From assembly GCF_010365105.1 (NCBI RefSeq), contig NZ_JAAFGZ010000009.1, positions 1 to 64,000 on the forward strand: a stretch of 64,000 bases of DNA, given 5' to 3'. Position 1 is the first letter of the stretch; each line of letters starts with the position of its first letter. The notes below the pieces were generated by a model that saw nothing but the letters and a program-made list of their open reading frames with translations, was not told where the DNA came from and did not search any database. Below are positions 7,794 through 17,245 of the stretch, one piece after another. Source of the DNA: Polaromonas sp. (GTDB taxonomy: Bacteria > Pseudomonadota > Gammaproteobacteria > Burkholderiales > Burkholderiaceae_C). The translations under genes and the position numbers were made by a program.

Positions 7794-9401
7794 GTGCTTT
7801 TCAACTCTGCCATTTTTATAGGCGGCTTCCTGCCCGTCGTGCTGCTGGGATTTTTTCTGTTGGCAGGCACCGGTCAGCAGCGCCTGGCGGGTGTCTGGCT
7901 GACGATTTCATCGCTGGTCTTTTATGGCTGGTGGAATCCGGGCTATGTGCCGCTGCTGCTGGGCAGCATGGCCTTCAATTACCTGCTGGGCGGCTACCTG
8001 CTCAAACATCCCTCCCGGTTTGCGCTGGTGCTGGGAATCAGCGCCAACCTTTTGCTGCTGGGTTATTACAAATACACGGGTTTTCTGGTGCAGACGCTTG
8101 ACCAGGCGTTTGGCCTGGGCTGGTCGATCAACGGGATTGTCCTGCCGCTGGCCATTTCGTTTTTCACCTTCCAGCAGATCGCCTACCTGGTCGATGCCCA
8201 CGATGGCGCGGTGGTGGAGCACGATTTCCTGAACTACAGCCTGTTCATCACCTTTTTTCCGCACCTGATCGCAGGGCCGATCACGCATCACCGCGAAATG
8301 CTCGAACAGTTCCGTGAACCGGCCAATTTCCGGCCCCGGCTGGACAACATCGCCGTGGGGGTCACGCTGTTTTTGCTGGGCCTGTTCAAGAAGGTCATCC
8401 TGGCCGATCCGCTGGGCGAGGCGGCAACACCGCTGTTTGCCGCTGCCGCCGCCGGCATCGACCTTTCAATGCATGACGCCTGGAACGCCGCACTGAGCTA
8501 CACCTTGCAGATCTATTTCGATTTTTCCGGCTACACCGACATGGCCATCGGCCTGGGCCTGTTGTTCGGCATCAGCCTGCCGGCCAACTTTGACAGCCCC
8601 TACAAGGCGCGCAACGTGATCGAGTTCTGGTCGCGCTGGCACATGACGCTGACGCGCTTCCTGACCGCCTATATCTACAACCCCATCGTGCTGCACGTCA
8701 CCCGCGCCCGGATGGCCGCCGGCAAGCCGCAGCCGCGCCGGGGCAAGATGACGGGCGGCACCTTTTTTGCGCTGGTCGCCTACCCGACCGTGCTGACCAT
8801 GTTCATCTCGGGCGTCTGGCATGGCGCCGGCTGGCAGTTCCTGGTGTTCGGGCTGCTGCACGGTTTTTACCTGGTGGTGGCCCATGGCTGGCGGGCCTTC
8901 AAGGCGGCGCGCGGCTGGAAGCTCGACAGCGATGTGGCCTGGCATCGCGCCAGCGCCGTGCTGCTGACTTTTCTGTGCGTGGTGGTGGCGATGGTGTTTT
9001 TCCGGGCGGACAGCGTGCCCGCCGCGCTGCAAATCCTGGGCGGCATGGTCGGCCTGGGCCAGCCTGTCATCGTGGTGGACCCTTTTGCGCAAACACCTGC
9101 CAGCCTGACGCTGCTGCAGATCATCGGCCAGATTGCCCGGCACGATTACACGCGCATCGGACTGATGATGCTGTTTGTCTGGACCTTGCCCAACACGCAG
9201 CAATGGATGCGCCACTACCGCACCGCCCTGAACTGGCGTCCGCGTGAGTACTGGCTGGAGCGCTGGCTGCCCAGATCTGTACCCTTCATCACCTGGCGCC
9301 CTTCCCCTGCCATTGGCATCGCCATTGGCGTGTTCAGCTTTTTTGCGCTGGCCCGCGTCCTGTCCGTCGCGCCTACCGAATTTCTTTATTTTCAGTTCTG
9401 A
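7794..9401 (+). CDS. MBOAT-family membrane O-acyltransferase (DltB/AlgI-like)
   Basis: Membrane-bound O-acyltransferase, 535 residues with many hydrophobic segments. The family core is present: YFDFSGYTDMAIGLGLLFG, FWSRWHMTLTRFL and SGVWHGAGWQFL with the catalytic His near residue 343, then LHGFY. Proteins of this family (DltB, AlgI, PatA) move an acyl group from a cytoplasmic donor across the membrane onto a polymer. The GTG start at 7794 is chosen because AAGGAGAG lies five bases upstream; upstream in-frame starts add a non-hydrophobic, unlikely leader. The next three genes supply a loading enzyme, an acyl carrier protein and a DltD-like partner, suggesting an acyl-ACP donor rather than acetyl-CoA. 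Confidence 0.92.
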   Translation: MLFNSAIFIGGFLPVVLLGFFLLAGTGQQRLAGVWLTISSLVFYGWWNPGYVPLLLGSMAFNYLLGGYLLKHPSRFALVLGISANLLLLGYYKYTGFLVQTLDQAFGLGWSINGIVLPLAISFFTFQQIAYLVDAHDGAVVEHDFLNYSLFITFFPHLIAGPITHHREMLEQFREPANFRPRLDNIAVGVTLFLLGLFKKVILADPLGEAATPLFAAAAAGIDLSMHDAWNAALSYTLQIYFDFSGYTDMAIGLGLLFGISLPANFDSPYKARNVIEFWSRWHMTLTRFLTAYIYNPIVLHVTRARMAAGKPQPRRGKMTGGTFFALVAYPTVLTMFISGVWHGAGWQFLVFGLLHGFYLVVAHGWRAFKAARGWKLDSDVAWHRASAVLLTFLCVVVAMVFFRADSVPAALQILGGMVGLGQPVIVVDPFAQTPASLTLLQIIGQIARHDYTRIGLMMLFVWTLPNTQQWMRHYRTALNWRPREYWLERWLPRSVPFITWRPSPAIGIAIGVFSFFALARVLSVAPTEFLYFQF

Positions 9402-9424
9402 CCTCATCACCGGAGCACTGTGCA

Positions 9425-11350
9425 GTGGACTCACTTTTCTGGCTACCCAAACACACCGACCTCGGCGCGGCCATCAGCGATGCGCGCCGAGAACCTGATC
9501 CGGCAACGCGCCTGGCCCTGGCCGCCCGGCTGGCCGGCTTCCAGCGCGACTTCACCCTGACAGGCCGCCTGGACCGCCTGGCCGTCGAAGGACTGGCCGG
9601 CCTGGCTGCCGGCCAGGCGCAGCCTGGCCCCGGCTTCACGCCGCTGCGCGTGGCCATCCTGGCGTCGCATACCGTGGACCATCTCCTGCCGGCCATCCGT
9701 GTGGCCGGACTGCAGCGCCGGCTGGCGCTTTCGACCTGGCTTGCGCCCTACGGCATGTACCGGCAGGCGCTGCTGGGCGACAACGCCGAACTGGCCGCCT
9801 TTGCACCGCAAGTGGTCATGCTGGCGCTGGACGCCCGCGACGCACCGCTGCAGTTGCCGCTGCACGCCTCCGAGTCCGAGGTGGCTGAAGCCGTCGAAGC
9901 CCGCGTTGACGAATTGCGCCTGTTGTGGCGCCAGGCGCGCGAGCGCCATGCCGCCCAGGTCGTGCAGCAGACCCTGGTGCCAGCCGACCCGCCAGTCTTT
10001 GGTTCTTTTGAAGGGCTGGTGCCGGCCGCGCCGCAGGCGGTGATCGAGCGGCTCAACACCGGCATCCGCGCCGCAGCGCGGCGGGACGGCGTGCTGCTGC
10101 TCGACCTGGCCTGGCAAGCGGCGCAGGGCGGCCACGGTCAGGGCATCGCCGACCCGGTGCGCTGGCACCAGGCCAAGCAACTGGTCAGCCCGACCTTCGC
10201 GCCCCTCTATGGCGACCTGCTGGCGCGCATTGCGGCTGGCGTGGCGGGCCTGTCGCGCAAATGCCTGGTGCTCGACCTGGACAACACGCTGTGGGGCGGC
10301 GTGATCGGTGACGATGGCCTGGACGGCATCCGCCTGGGCCAGGGCAACCCGACCGGCGAGGCATATCTGGCCTTTCAGCGCTACGCGGGTCTGCTGGCAC
10401 AGCGCGGCATCATCCTGGCGGTGTGCAGCAAGAACGACGCGGCCGTGGCCGAGGCGGGGTTTGCCCATCCGGAAATGGCGCTCCGTCGCGCCGACATTGC
10501 AGCCTTTGTCGCCAACTGGGACGACAAGGCCGGCAACCTGCGCCGTATCGCCGCCATGCTCGACATCGGGCTGGACAGCCTGGTGTTTGTCGATGACAAC
10601 CCGGCCGAGCGTGACATCGTCAGGCGCGAGCTGCCCGAAGTCGCCGTGCCGGAGTTGCCCGAGGACGTGTCCGGCTACCCCGCCTGCCTTGCTGCGGCCG
10701 GCTATTTCGAGGCGGTGTCCTTCACCACGGATGACGCCACGCGCGGGCGCAGCTATGCGCTGAACGCCGAGAGAAAAGCGGCGCTGGGCGATTCGACCGA
10801 CATCGCCGGCTATCTGCGCGGCCTGGACATGACGCTGGCCGCCGCCCCGGTCGGCAAGGCCGAGTTGCCGCGCGTGACGCAGCTGATCAACAAGACCAAC
10901 CAGTTCAACCTGACCACGCGCCGCTACACCGAAGCCGAAGTGGCGCTGCTCGCCGACGACCCGGACGCGGTGGCGCTGGCGCTGCGCCTTTCCGACAAGT
11001 TCGGCGACAACGGCCTGATCAGCGTGCTGCTGGCGCGGCCCGATGCCGGCTTGCCACCCGACGAGCTGCTGATCGACACCTGGCTCATGAGCTGCCGCGT
11101 GCTCGGCCGGCAGGTCGAGGAAGCGGTGCTCGGCGTGCTGGCAGCAGCGGCGGTGCGGCGCGGCAAAAAGGCGCTGGTCGGGCAATACCGCGCCACGCCG
11201 CGCAACGGCATGGTCGCAGGGCATTACCAGCGGCTCGGCTTCATGGCGCGGCCGGCACCGCAAGGCGCCGAGCCCGGCTCGACCTTCTGGCAGTACGCGC
11301 TGACATCGAACCCTCCACTCACACATTTCATCAAGGTGACCGAAACATGA
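9425..11350 (+). CDS. FkbH-like protein: HAD-IIIC phosphatase domain with C-terminal GNAT-like domain
   Basis: A 641-residue protein of the FkbH family. Domains in order: an SGNH-like N-terminal region (about 1-270), a HAD-IIIC domain opening with LVLDLDNTLWGGVIGDDG (nucleophile Asp284 and Asp286) and closing with VFVDDNPAERDIVRRE, and a C-terminal acyltransferase-like domain (about 490-641). Characterised FkbH-type proteins take 1,3-bisphosphoglycerate, remove phosphate and load the D-glyceryl group onto an acyl carrier protein. GTG 9425 is the likely start, 23 bases after the acyltransferase gene. The stop overlaps the carrier-protein start (ATGA). This suggests glyceryl-ACP as acyl donor for the cassette; no substrate is proven by sequence. 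Confidence 0.9.
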   Translation: MDSLFWLPKHTDLGAAISDARREPDPATRLALAARLAGFQRDFTLTGRLDRLAVEGLAGLAAGQAQPGPGFTPLRVAILASHTVDHLLPAIRVAGLQRRLALSTWLAPYGMYRQALLGDNAELAAFAPQVVMLALDARDAPLQLPLHASESEVAEAVEARVDELRLLWRQARERHAAQVVQQTLVPADPPVFGSFEGLVPAAPQAVIERLNTGIRAAARRDGVLLLDLAWQAAQGGHGQGIADPVRWHQAKQLVSPTFAPLYGDLLARIAAGVAGLSRKCLVLDLDNTLWGGVIGDDGLDGIRLGQGNPTGEAYLAFQRYAGLLAQRGIILAVCSKNDAAVAEAGFAHPEMALRRADIAAFVANWDDKAGNLRRIAAMLDIGLDSLVFVDDNPAERDIVRRELPEVAVPELPEDVSGYPACLAAAGYFEAVSFTTDDATRGRSYALNAERKAALGDSTDIAGYLRGLDMTLAAAPVGKAELPRVTQLINKTNQFNLTTRRYTEAEVALLADDPDAVALALRLSDKFGDNGLISVLLARPDAGLPPDELLIDTWLMSCRVLGRQVEEAVLGVLAAAAVRRGKKALVGQYRATPRNGMVAGHYQRLGFMARPAPQGAEPGSTFWQYALTSNPPLTHFIKVTET

Positions 11351-11595
11351 CTGAAACAGAAATCCTGAACGCGCTGAACCCCGTCTTCCGGGACGTGTTT
11401 GACGACGACAACATCATCGTGACCGCCAACACCACGGCCGAGGACATCGAAGGCTGGGACAGCCAGGCGCACGTCAACCTGATCGTCGCGGCCGAGGTGC
11501 GCTTTGGCGTGCGTTTTCGCACCGCCGAGCTGGAGTCGCTGCACGATGTGGGGCAGTTTGTCCAGCTGATCCGCACCAAGCTGGCGGGACGGTGA
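11347..11595 (+). CDS. acyl carrier protein
   Basis: Small acidic carrier protein of 82 residues. The phosphopantetheine attachment serine is Ser39 in IEGWDSQAHVNLI, the form common in carrier proteins that work with FkbH-like enzymes (WDS...H) rather than the DSL of fatty-acid ACP. It overlaps the FkbH-like gene by 4 bases and the following gene's possible GTG start by 4 bases, so all are probably translated as one operon. It would occupy the place that DltC holds in the D-alanylation pathway. Confidence 0.93.
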   Translation: MTETEILNALNPVFRDVFDDDNIIVTANTTAEDIEGWDSQAHVNLIVAAEVRFGVRFRTAELESLHDVGQFVQLIRTKLAGR

Positions 11596-11600
11596 CCGCC

Positions 11601-12656
11601 ATGGCCGAGATCGTGAAAAATCCCGCCAGCAACATTCCCCGCGAGGCCACAGGGACAGACGCCAGCAAGGCCGCCGCGCCGGCGGTCCCTTCGGGGCTTT
11701 ACCTGGCTTGCGTACTGGCCGGCATGTTCGGCGCACTGGCGGCGTTCTACGGCGCCCTGCTCCTGCTCCAGTCCACTGACAACCTGCCACCGCCAGCCTT
11801 TTCAAACTCGCTGTGTGTTGACGAAAAGCTCATGTTCATGCGCGAGCTGCCAGCGGGGTCGCCGAATCTGCTGGTCGTCGGCTCCTCGGTGGCCTGGCGG
11901 CATTTTGACGGAGCAACCGTGGCCCGCCAGTCAAAAGGCAGCATCAGGCCGATCAACGGCGGCTTTTGCGGCCTGCATGCCAACCAGTCGGTGTTCACCG
12001 CCAACTGGCTGCTCGACCGCCTGCCTAGCGTCCAGCAGGTGGTGATGATCGCGTCGCCGCAGGACTTTGGCGAATGCAGCGTCAAGCGCCAGGCGGTTTT
12101 CGACCGGCAGGATGTGGACGATTACGTTTATGGCGGTGCATCGCAATGGCCGTATTACCTGCGGTATTTTTCGCCGATTTCGCTCATGGGCAATGCGCGC
12201 CGGGTCAAGGGCCAGCGTGCCAACCAGGTCGAGCTGGACCCGCTGGTGTTCACCGCCTACGGTGATGGTCCGCTCAACACCGCCCAAAGCGTCGAAGGTC
12301 TGACGAATTATGGAAAGCCGGAGCCGCTGGACCCTGTCTGTTTTCAGGCCCTGGAATCCCTGGCCCAGCGCCTGCAAAAACAAGGTCAGGCGTTTACCGT
12401 TGTCACCACCCCGCTCAACCCGATCTGGAAGGCCCGCGAAGATCCCAGCGGTGCGTTCATCAACAATTTTCACCTCCGGCTGGCCAAGTCGCTGGAGGGA
12501 ACGAACGCCCGCTACTGGGACGCTGACTCGGAATGGAAAACCGCGAACGCGTCGTTCACGGACGGCATCCATATGCGCTGGTCGGCAGTGCAGGAATTTT
12601 CCGTGGCCTTGGCAAACCAGCTTGAACCCATCGCTGGCCCTGCGGTAAAGCCATAA
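11601..12656 (+). CDS. membrane-anchored SGNH/DltD-like protein
   Basis: 351 residues from ATG 11601 (a GTG at 11592 overlapping the carrier-protein stop is the alternative). One N-terminal membrane segment (about residues 32-57, GLYLACVLAGMFGALAAFYG) is followed by an extracytoplasmic domain. LLVVGSSVAWRHFDG gives an SGNH-type block I with candidate nucleophile Ser96, and FTDGIHMRWSA gives a C-terminal Asp321-x-x-His324, so a Ser-Asp-His triad can be proposed. This is the layout of DltD/AlgX/PatB partners of MBOAT proteins. It probably completes acyl transfer to the polymer outside the membrane. Overall similarity is weak, so family membership rests on these motifs and the context. Confidence 0.72.
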   Translation: MAEIVKNPASNIPREATGTDASKAAAPAVPSGLYLACVLAGMFGALAAFYGALLLLQSTDNLPPPAFSNSLCVDEKLMFMRELPAGSPNLLVVGSSVAWRHFDGATVARQSKGSIRPINGGFCGLHANQSVFTANWLLDRLPSVQQVVMIASPQDFGECSVKRQAVFDRQDVDDYVYGGASQWPYYLRYFSPISLMGNARRVKGQRANQVELDPLVFTAYGDGPLNTAQSVEGLTNYGKPEPLDPVCFQALESLAQRLQKQGQAFTVVTTPLNPIWKAREDPSGAFINNFHLRLAKSLEGTNARYWDADSEWKTANASFTDGIHMRWSAVQEFSVALANQLEPIAGPAVKP

Positions 12657-12679
12657 CTACCCAGCACAATGGTCAGCGC

Positions 12680-14482
12680 TCAGGCCATTTCGGCCCCAAT
12701 CCACCCGCGCAGGCTGTTGATGAAGGCCCAGCCCTGCACGCGCGGCAAGTCGTCCAGCCACACCTCCGATTCAACCAGCCGGCCCGCTTGCAGCGCCAGC
12801 GCCCGGCCCACGCCGGGCAGCAGCCCGCAAGCCAGCGGCGGCGTCACCCAGCGGCCGTCGAGCAGCATGGCCACATTGCCGCGCGTGCATTCGGTGACCT
12901 GGCCCTGTTCATTCCACAGCACCGTGTCGAACACATCCGCCTCAAGGGGGGTGAAGGCGTCGTAATGCGCCCGGCGGGTGGTCTTGAAGCGCACGAACTC
13001 GCCGTGGGCCGCTTCCAGGGGCTTTGTTGCCAGTCGCAGCCGCACCAGGGCAGGCGATGCCTCCATCGCAAAGGCTTCGGCGCGTGGCCGGCCCTGCGCA
13101 TCGAGGAGCAGGCGAACACGCCACAGGCCTTGCGGATGCGCCCGCGCCAGCGCATGCAGGCAACGCTGCACGCCCGCCCTGTCGAACGCATGGCCGAAAT
13201 GCGCAGCGGCACCGGCAAGGCGCTGCAGATGGGCGTCGGCATGTCGCAGCTGGCCGTCCTCCAGCGCCAGGGTTTCCAGCAGCTCGAACGGCCGGCTGGC
13301 CCGCTCCAGGAATTTGCGCTTGTCACGCCACTCCTGCCATTCGGCATCGGGCCCGGCGCCGGACGTGATGCCGCTGCCAATGCCGCAGCGCAGCGCGCCA
13401 TGTCGCACGGTCACGGTGCGAATTGGCACATTGAAGGTGGCGCGGATGCCCTGCCCCGGCGCGCCCGGCCGCACGATGCCGATGGCGCCGCAGTACACGC
13501 CGCGCGGCCCGGCTTCCAGCGCGCGGATCATCTGCATGGCCCGCACCTTGGGCGCACCGGTGACCGAGCCGCAGGGAAACAGCGCGCCAAACACGTCGGC
13601 CAGCGACGCGCCGGCGCGGGTGCGGGCGCGCACATCGGATGTCATCTGCCAGACGCTGGGCAGCGCCTGGGTATGGAACAGCGTAGGCACGCGCACGCTG
13701 AAAGACTCGGCGATGCGCGAAAGGTCGTTGCGCAGCAGGTCCACGATCATGACGTTCTCGGCGCGCTCCTTGGGCGATGCGCGCAGGCCGGCGGCCTGGG
13801 CGGCGTCGGCCTCGGGCGTGGCGCTGCGTGCGGCCGTGCCCTTCATGGGCCGCGCCAGAATCTGGCCGTCCCACCAGTCGAAAAACAGCTCGGGCGACAC
13901 CGACAGCAGCTGCCCGTCAGCCCCGCCGGTGTCGATGAAGGCTGCATAGCCGCCCGGCTGGGCGCGCTGCAGGGCAGCGAACAGGGCCTGGGATGCGCCG
14001 GGCAGCGGCACGCCCTGCCAGGCGCCTTCAAGCGGCGCGGTGAGGTTGACCTGGTACAGCTCGCCAGCGGCAATGGCGCCCTGGATGCGGTCCATGGCTG
14101 CGCCGAACACGGGACGCGGGCAGCTTTCAGTCCATTCGACGCAGGCGGCTGCGTCGCTGTCGTCTTCAGGCCAGGGCAAGGCGATGTCATGCACGGCAAA
14201 CCAGGCCAGCGGGCCGTCGGCGGCCTGCACGGCCAGCGCGGCGTCGAATGCCGGAGCGGCTTCATAACGCAGGTAGCCGACGCACCAGGCGCCCTGCGCC
14301 GCTGCTGCCTGCACGGCGTCGAGCACGGCGCGCACTTCATGCGGCGCATGCGCCACCAGCACGGCGCGCGGCAGGCCAAAGGCATGGCGCAGGCGCGGCG
14401 CGGTGCTGTCGTCGGGGTCGGAAAAGTCGATGCGGGCAGTAATTTGGGTCAAATCAGCCTTCTGCGCTTGCCTGGCGGGCAT
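12680..14482 (-). CDS. pabBC: bifunctional aminodeoxychorismate synthase component I / aminodeoxychorismate lyase
   Basis: A fusion of two steps of p-aminobenzoate (folate) synthesis, 600 residues. The N-terminal two thirds are chorismate-binding: RPMKGTAAR, ERAENVMIVDLLRNDLSRI and GSVTGAPKVRAMQMI are PabB signatures. From about residue 390 comes a class IV aminotransferase-like domain (ELLETLALEDGQL, VTECTRGNVAMLLDG, PPLACGLLPGVGRAL) matching PabC lyase. The fusion is frequent in beta- and alphaproteobacteria. The glutamine amidotransferase PabA is not in this window. It converges on the polysaccharide cassette, with 23 bases between stops, and lies 128 bases downstream of nadA. Confidence 0.93.
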   Translation of the reverse strand: MPARQAQKADLTQITARIDFSDPDDSTAPRLRHAFGLPRAVLVAHAPHEVRAVLDAVQAAAAQGAWCVGYLRYEAAPAFDAALAVQAADGPLAWFAVHDIALPWPEDDSDAAACVEWTESCPRPVFGAAMDRIQGAIAAGELYQVNLTAPLEGAWQGVPLPGASQALFAALQRAQPGGYAAFIDTGGADGQLLSVSPELFFDWWDGQILARPMKGTAARSATPEADAAQAAGLRASPKERAENVMIVDLLRNDLSRIAESFSVRVPTLFHTQALPSVWQMTSDVRARTRAGASLADVFGALFPCGSVTGAPKVRAMQMIRALEAGPRGVYCGAIGIVRPGAPGQGIRATFNVPIRTVTVRHGALRCGIGSGITSGAGPDAEWQEWRDKRKFLERASRPFELLETLALEDGQLRHADAHLQRLAGAAAHFGHAFDRAGVQRCLHALARAHPQGLWRVRLLLDAQGRPRAEAFAMEASPALVRLRLATKPLEAAHGEFVRFKTTRRAHYDAFTPLEADVFDTVLWNEQGQVTECTRGNVAMLLDGRWVTPPLACGLLPGVGRALALQAGRLVESEVWLDDLPRVQGWAFINSLRGWIGAEMA

Positions 14483-14483
14483 A

Positions 14484-14506
14484 AGCAGCTATCAAAAAAG
14501 AAGCGG
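14484..14506. repeat. half copy of the GCTAT palindrome
   Basis: AGCAGCTATCAAAAAAGAAGC just upstream of the pabBC start resembles one arm and the spacer of the dispersed palindrome; the second arm is degenerate. Confidence 0.4.
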
Positions 14507-14527
14507 TTCAGGCGCAGGCAGCGCTGG

Positions 14528-14560
14528 CCCTCACCCCAACCCTCTCCCATAGGGAGAGGG
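14528..14560. repeat. CCCTCACCCCAACCCTCTCCC-type repeat with hairpin
   Basis: Bases 14540-14548 and 14552-14560 form a 9-base-pair GC-rich stem (CCCTCTCCC / GGGAGAGGG) with a 3-base loop, preceded by CCCTCACCCCAA. Sequences of this type recur between genes in many proteobacterial genomes. It lies between nadA and pabBC; no T-run follows on the minus strand, so it is not called a terminator. Confidence 0.6.
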
Positions 14561-14610
14561 AGTAAAACCGAATGGCCAGAAGCCGCCCCGGCCCCAGACC
14601 ACACCCAGCC

Positions 14611-15744
14611 TCAGGCCGCGCCGATGTTCGGCACCAGCCCGGCGGTGGACTGGCCGTTTTTCAGGGCCGCCGTGAAGGCCAGCATGCGGTCGATCGGCAG
14701 GCGGGCGCGCAGGCTCAGCGCCGGGTCGATGTGGACTTCGTTCGTGCCGGCTTCCAGCACCTGCGCCAACCCTGCCAGCCCGTTCATCGCCATCCACGGG
14801 CAATGCGCGCAGCTTTTGCAGGTGGCGCTGTTGCCGGCTGTCGGCGCTTCGATGAAAGTCTTGCCGGGATTCAGCGTGCGCAGCTTGTGCATCATGCCGT
14901 TGTCGGTGGCGACGATGAATTCGGGCGCATCCATCTCGCGCGCGGCCTTCAAAATCGCCGAGGTCGAACCGACCGCGTCGGCCAGCGCCACCACATCGAC
15001 CGGTGACTCGGGATGCACCAGCACCTTGGCCAGCGGGTGTTGTTTCATGAGCAATTGCAATTCAAACGCCTTGAACTCGTCATGCACGATGCACGCGCCA
15101 TTCCACATCACCATGTCGGCGCCAGTCTCGCGCTGGATGTAGCCGCCCAGGTGCCGGTCGGGCGCCCAGAGGATTTTCTGGCCTTGTTCCTTCAGCGCGC
15201 GAACGATGTCCAGCGCGCAACTCGACGTCACGACCCAGTCGGCCCGTGCCTTGACGGCGGCGCTGGTGTTGGCATAGACCACCACCGCGCGGTCGGGATG
15301 CGCGTCGCAAAAGGCGCTGAACGCGTCCACCGGGCAGCCCAGGTCGAGCGAGCAGGTGGCGTCCAGGTCGGGCATCAGCACGCGCTTTTCAGGCGACAGG
15401 ATTTTGGCGGTTTCACCCATGAAACGCACGCCCGACACCACCAGCGTCTGCGCCGCATGGTCGCGGCCGAAGCGCGCCATCTCCAGCGAATCTGACACCA
15501 GCCCGCCGGTTTCCTCGGCCAGGTCCTGCAAGTCCGGATGCACGTAGTAGTGCGACACCATGACGGCGTTTTTTTCCTTCAGCTGGTGGCGGATGCGCTC
15601 TTTCAGCGCCATGCGCTCGGCCTGTGTCGGCTCGGCCGGCACGCGCGCCCAGGCGTGGTGCGTCGAGCAGCGGGCCACCACGCCAGCGTCCGTCATCAGC
15701 GGCTGGTCGTAATCGACGTTGATGCGCGTGACAAGAGCAGTCAT
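14611..15744 (-). CDS. nadA: quinolinate synthase A
   Basis: [4Fe-4S] enzyme joining iminoaspartate and dihydroxyacetone phosphate to quinolinate in NAD synthesis. 377 residues from ATG 15744, chosen because AAGGAGG lies just upstream and because the ATG overlaps the nadC stop (ATGA). The cluster cysteines are visible in [16 protein letters not shown] and [28 protein letters not shown] and [12 protein letters not shown] are also typical. It is translationally coupled to nadC upstream. L-aspartate oxidase (nadB), which makes the unstable substrate, is not in the window. Confidence 0.95.
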   Translation of the reverse strand: MTALVTRINVDYDQPLMTDAGVVARCSTHHAWARVPAEPTQAERMALKERIRHQLKEKNAVMVSHYYVHPDLQDLAEETGGLVSDSLEMARFGRDHAAQTLVVSGVRFMGETAKILSPEKRVLMPDLDATCSLDLGCPVDAFSAFCDAHPDRAVVVYANTSAAVKARADWVVTSSCALDIVRALKEQGQKILWAPDRHLGGYIQRETGADMVMWNGACIVHDEFKAFELQLLMKQHPLAKVLVHPESPVDVVALADAVGSTSAILKAAREMDAPEFIVATDNGMMHKLRTLNPGKTFIEAPTAGNSATCKSCAHCPWMAMNGLAGLAQVLEAGTNEVHIDPALSLRARLPIDRMLAFTAALKNGQSTAGLVPNIGAA

Positions 15745-16619
15745 CTGTTTCCTCCTTGCAGCGCTTCGAAGCGCATCGAAAAATCTATGGCCTGAACATC
15801 TTTCGTCAGCGTGCCGATGGAAATGCGGTCTACGCCGGTTTCTGCAAGGGCGCGCAAGCCGTCCAGCGTGACGCCGCCGGAAATCTCCAGCACGGCCCGG
15901 CCGGCGTTGAGGCACACCGCCTCGTTCAGCGTCGCCAGGTCCATGTTGTCGAGCAGCACCATGCGCGCACCGGCGTCCAGCGCCTGGCCAAGCTGGTCCA
16001 GGTTTTCCACCTCGATCTCGACAAAATCGGCCTGCGCGGCTATTTTGGCGGCCTGCGCCAGCACCTGCGCAACGCCGCCGGCCGCCGCGATGTGGTTTTC
16101 CTTGATCAGCACCGCGTCATACAGGCCGACGCGGTGGTTGGTGCCGCCGCCGGTAAGGACCGCGTATTTTTGCGCCAGGCGCAAACCCGGCAGCGTCTTG
16201 CGGGTATCGACGATGCGCGCTTTCGTGCCTTTGACCTGCGCGACATAGGCGGCGGTCTTGGTGGCCACGGCGCTCAAAAGTTGCAAAAAGTTCAGTGCCG
16301 TGCGCTCGGCTGACAGCAAGGCCCGGGCCAGGCCGCGCATTTCGACGACCACCTGGTTCGGGGCACAGCGCTCGCCGTCGCGCACATGCCAGACGACCGC
16401 CACGTCCGGGTCGAGCTGCCGCAGCGCGGCTTCGAACCAGGCGCTGCCGCACAGCACCGCGCTTTCACGCGCCAGCACATGGGCGCGCGCCTGGGCTTGC
16501 GGATCGATCAGCGCGGCGGTCAGATCGCCGGCGCCCACATCCTCGGCCAATGCCCGCGCCACATCGGCCCCGGCCAGCCGGGCCAGTGCCTCAGCATTGA
16601 AATCAAACGACTTTTTCAT
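15741..16619 (-). CDS. nadC: nicotinate-nucleotide diphosphorylase (carboxylating)
   Basis: Converts quinolinate and PRPP to nicotinate mononucleotide, CO2 and pyrophosphate; the step after nadA. 292 residues from ATG 16619 (MKKSFDF). Upstream in-frame codons up to 16709 would add 30 residues unlike the family. Signatures: [46 protein letters not shown] with phosphate-binding Arg/Lys, and [10 protein letters not shown]. First gene of a nadC-nadA pair; pabBC may be read through from the same promoter. Confidence 0.95.
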   Translation of the reverse strand: MKKSFDFNAEALARLAGADVARALAEDVGAGDLTAALIDPQAQARAHVLARESAVLCGSAWFEAALRQLDPDVAVVWHVRDGERCAPNQVVVEMRGLARALLSAERTALNFLQLLSAVATKTAAYVAQVKGTKARIVDTRKTLPGLRLAQKYAVLTGGGTNHRVGLYDAVLIKENHIAAAGGVAQVLAQAAKIAAQADFVEIEVENLDQLGQALDAGARMVLLDNMDLATLNEAVCLNAGRAVLEISGGVTLDGLRALAETGVDRISIGTLTKDVQAIDFSMRFEALQGGNR

Positions 16620-16778
16620 CAACCATTGACCCAGAAAATGCACTGCACCGTGCCCTAAACTACCGGGGCTGTCGCGCCGGACCGGTCCAAATGTTACCGC
16701 GCCGGCCAACCCGTGCCTGCCGCGCCACCCGGCCCGCAGACATGGCCTTTTGTTTTACCCCCCTTTTTTTGCACACTT

Positions 16779-17159
16779 ATGTTCAGAACCCTGCTCAAAT
16801 CCAAAATCCACCGCGCCGCCGTGACCCACTGCGAACTCAATTACGAAGGCTCCTGCGCCATTGACGAAGACCTGCTGGACGCCGCCAACCTGGGTGAAAA
16901 CGAACAGGTCCACATCTGGAACATCAACAACGGCGAGCGATTCATCACCTACGCCATACGCGCCGAACGCGGCAGCCGCATCATTTCGGTGAACGGCTCG
17001 GCAGCGCGGCGCGCGGCCGTCGGCGACCTGGTCATCATTGCCGCCTTTGCACAGGTCGAGGAGCAGGAAGTCGCCGGTTTCAGCCCCAAGCTGGTGTTCG
17101 TCAACCCGGACAACCGCATCAAGGAAGAGCGCTCGACCATTCCGGTGCAGATGGCTTGA
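16779..17159 (+). CDS. panD: aspartate 1-decarboxylase proenzyme
   Basis: Pyruvoyl enzyme making beta-alanine from aspartate for pantothenate. 126 residues from ATG 16779. The self-cleavage site is at Gly24-Ser25 in [10 protein letters not shown], exactly where the E. coli enzyme is cut, and [11 protein letters not shown] and NPDNRIKEE are family-typical. A start at 16713 would add a proline-rich leader without support. It is a single gene here, about 7 kb from panB-panC, with which it shares the pathway. Confidence 0.95.
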   Translation: MFRTLLKSKIHRAAVTHCELNYEGSCAIDEDLLDAANLGENEQVHIWNINNGERFITYAIRAERGSRIISVNGSAARRAAVGDLVIIAAFAQVEEQEVAGFSPKLVFVNPDNRIKEERSTIPVQMA

Positions 17160-17245
17160 GGGCAGCCCAACCAACGGGCAAGGGCGCCAGCGGCCTGCAG
17201 TGCCGCCAGCGTGAACACCGCCTTTATTTTTGATTGACCTGCCCC

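Noticed and set aside
12788..15142. Long + strand open frame (784 codons) over pabBC and nadA
   Set aside because: It is the mirror frame of two clearly conserved minus-strand genes; composition is His/Arg/Gly-rich without any domain, typical for antisense frames in GC-rich DNA.
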